From contig NZ_RSCL01000007.1 in NCBI RefSeq assembly GCF_003991905.1, forward strand, positions 384,136-448,135: a stretch of 64,000 nt of DNA, written 5' to 3'. Positions 62,902 through 64,000 of the stretch are shown here, piece by piece. The stretch's first letter is position 1. The number at the start of each line of letters is the position of its first letter. A program made the position numbers and the translations under genes. This stretch comes from Dulcicalothrix desertica PCC 7102 (GTDB lineage: Bacteria; Cyanobacteriota; Cyanobacteriia; Cyanobacteriales; Nostocaceae). Under the pieces are notes generated by a model. That model saw nothing but the letters and a program-made list of their open reading frames with translations, was not told where the DNA came from and ran no database searches.

Positions 62902-63268
62902 CTTGGCAAAAAGTGCGATACATATTTGTATACAAGGTAGTTTTGCCGGAAAAATTCCCAGTCAAACAACAACCAAAGCCACACTTTTGCCAAAAGATAA
63001 ACATGGCAAAATTATAGGCAAAAATGTGAAAAAAATCTTTACTTGTATCATTAAATACATATAAACCGGGTTTCTAAGCAAAATAGTCGTTTTTATTACA
63101 AGTTATGACCAAGAAACCCAGTTTCTTATTATTTCGAGTTGTACTGTTTTCTGTACTGAATTATATAAGCAAAAAATAGGCGCCCCAGCGAAGAAATAGT
63201 ACATTAGTTCAAAGTGTATATATTCCTGTAGAATTTTGAAAGTTCATCTACACAAAATTTGACATCAC
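62902..63268. other. Intergenic region with repeat copy
   Basis: AT-rich spacer between divergent small genes. It contains the GAAACC element at 63063-63126 and a GGCGCC at 63180. No gene seen. Confidence 0.5.
63063..63126. repeat. GAAACC(C/G)GGTTTC inverted-repeat element, copy 3
   Basis: AAACCGGGTTTCTAAG and AAGAAACCCAGTTTCTTA, about 35 bp apart. Arms are slightly degenerate compared with the copy at 21254. Confidence 0.75.
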
Positions 63269-63454
63269 ATGGAGCCAACAGAAGCTCAATATCTAGTACT
63301 GAATGCGCTCGAAACATTGGAGTTAATAGAAGGTATGCTTTATGATGAAGAGAGAGGATTTTATCTTATTAGTACTCTTAGTTCTATTTTACCAATAGCA
63401 CTTGTTCTACAAGATGGGGAAATAATTCCAACTTCGTGGGCATCAGATATATGA
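63269..63454 (+). CDS. Hypothetical protein, 61 aa, first of an overlapping pair
   Basis: I do not recognise it. MEPTEAQYLVLNALETLELI followed by EGMLYDEERGFYLISTLSS: acidic, helical first half, a hydrophobic C-terminal half (SILPIALVLQDGEIIP). Its stop overlaps the next gene's start by 4 bp (ATGA). Small size and coupling recall toxin-antitoxin or small regulatory pairs, but neither member matches a family I know. Confidence 0.5.
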   Translation: MEPTEAQYLVLNALETLELIEGMLYDEERGFYLISTLSSILPIALVLQDGEIIPTSWASDI

Positions 63455-63708
63455 AAGAACCAACACAAAAGCAAAAGCAACAATATCAAAGATTAAATGA
63501 ACTTTTTGCCCAAGCCCGCTCCCGATATCTAGACGCAGGTGGAGACCCACGGCGCCCAGTAGACAACAGTTACTTAACAGAAGAAGAAAGGAAAGAAGCA
63601 CTTGAACTAGGAGCGCAAATTTTTGGTGTTGAAGTTAAAGACAGCTACGTATACTGTCAAGGACGTTCCTGGAAGCTAACAGATAAACAAGAAGTTAAAA
63701 ACCCCTAA
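63451..63708 (+). CDS. Hypothetical protein, 85 aa, second of an overlapping pair
   Basis: Starts at ATG 63451 inside the previous stop codon (MKEPTQKQKQQYQRLNELFA). A highly charged helical N-terminus leads to GGDPRRPVDNSYLTEEERKE, a second helix (ALELGAQIFGV), and a short C-terminal strand region (VKDSYVYCQGRSWKLTDKQE). No membrane segment or known motif. The order and coupling suggest the two proteins work together. A TCTTGTGG repeat follows in the same orientation. Confidence 0.55.
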   Translation: MKEPTQKQKQQYQRLNELFAQARSRYLDAGGDPRRPVDNSYLTEEERKEALELGAQIFGVEVKDSYVYCQGRSWKLTDKQEVKNP

Positions 63709-63721
63709 CACTATTTTGATC

Positions 63722-63750
63722 TCTTGTGGCACAGGCATCCTGCCTGTGCA
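63722..63750 (+). repeat. Short oriented intergenic repeat (TCTTGTGG family)
   Basis: TCTTGTGGCACAGGCATCC followed by TGCCTGTGCA, with a GCACAGGC/GCCTGTGC hairpin. It lies 13 bp after the small gene pair, co-oriented. Confidence 0.7.
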
Positions 63751-63790
63751 GTACATTGTATTTCTTTATACAACATAGGCACTTTGATAG

Positions 63791-63943
63791 GTAGTGGTTC
63801 ATGTCATTAATTTTGGGGTGTTACTGTAGATTTTAATCCCCCCTGCCCCCCTTAATAAGGGGGGTACAAGATGGTCATTCTTAGCCCCCCCTTATTAAGG
63901 GGGGGGTTTGTTTCAACTACCCAAAATTAATGACACAGGCCAC
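63791..63943. repeat. MITE-like element B carrying the G/C-run palindrome (copy 3)
   Basis: Outer ends AGTGGTTCATGTCATTAATT TTGGGG and, inverted, AGTGGCCTGTGTCATTAATT TTGGG. Inside sits the CCCCCCTTAATAAGGGGGG palindromic pair at 63836-63910 known from 11951 and 17080. It is therefore either a composite element or one inserted in another. Confidence 0.8.
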
Positions 63944-63975
63944 TAGTGTTCCATGTCATTAGTTTTGGGGTGTAG
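63943..63975 (+). repeat. Additional MITE end abutting element B
   Basis: AGTGTTCCATGTCATTAGTT TTGGGGTG follows the right end of element B back to back around CACTAGTG. This repeats the arrangement at 47660-47697. Its continuation lies outside the window. Confidence 0.6.
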
Positions 63976-64000
63976 GATAAACCCTTTTGAGCTTAATTCT

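Overview
The window looks like chromosomal DNA of a filamentous, heterocystous-type cyanobacterium (Nostocales-like). The support is gene content: a cyanobacteriochrome-type histidine kinase, a tocopherol cyclase, an SPFH remnant, a Ser/Thr kinase-GUN4 remnant, an iron-uptake-porin remnant, a BcsA-like cellulose synthase, Uma2 genes, a PEP-CTERM protein, a WD40/coiled-coil protein and many multidomain kinases. AT-rich intergenic DNA carries typical cyanobacterial repeats (heptanucleotide STRRs, hairpin repeats, MITE-like palindromes). The palindrome GGCGCC occurs about 114 times by hand count (roughly one per 560 bp), far above base-composition expectation, while GCGATCGC (HIP1) was not noticed. 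This suggests an alternate-HIP genome.

Layout: 1-4.4 kb, the end of an MFS exporter, a Uma2 gene, an aldo/keto reductase and a decayed porin. 4.5-8.1 kb, a dual-cysteine (DXCF) cyanobacteriochrome histidine kinase followed by a receiver-only regulator, then a DM13 lipoprotein. 8.4-14 kb, cellulose synthase with a degenerate PilZ domain, a lone AAA ATPase and two tandem glycine-zipper/LEA-like proteins. 15-24.2 kb, ExoD, an XRE-domain protein, a GT39-type glycosyltransferase, a scar where a Uma2 fragment is fused to a kinase-GUN4 fragment, a membrane-anchored PstS-like protein, PlsC, an AI-2E-type permease, DUF2288 and YdcF. 24.3-24.65 kb, a minus-strand tRNA-Arg(CCU) split by a group I intron. 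24.7-32.5 kb, tocopherol cyclase, WD40 protein, DnaJ-TPR, PEP-CTERM protein, UbiH-like hydroxylase and a histidine-kinase fragment. 32.5-41.8 kb, SPFH pseudogene, Slt-type lytic transglycosylase, PIN toxin/antitoxin, Ser/Thr-kinase/histidine-kinase hybrid, ATP-grasp protein, Uma2 pseudogene and hicBA. 41.9-44.2 kb, leuA and a LabA-like NYN protein. 45-51 kb, a CHASE2-Ser/Thr kinase, a FecR-domain protein with about 20 PKPEVPx repeats and a divergently transcribed outer-membrane barrel; this is the best candidate for an uncharacterised envelope-signalling module. 51-64 kb, rhodanese, MnmC-like methyltransferase, REC-HD-GYP, glmU, isoaspartyl peptidase, a DUF2256 mini-protein, a Dyp-peroxidase pseudogene, a multi-GAF kinase-like protein, pyrD and small unknown genes.

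Two themes run through the window. First, signalling is very dense: a photoreceptor kinase, a Ser/Thr-His kinase hybrid, a CHASE2 kinase, an HD-GYP c-di-GMP hydrolase and a GAF kinase, with likely outputs such as cellulose/exopolysaccharide. Second, gene decay and repeat activity are high. At least seven broken genes are visible; three have in-frame TAA codons with the downstream frame intact. Several live genes end exactly inside intergenic repeats, which supply their stop codons. No rRNA, CRISPR array, intact transposase or prophage was seen.
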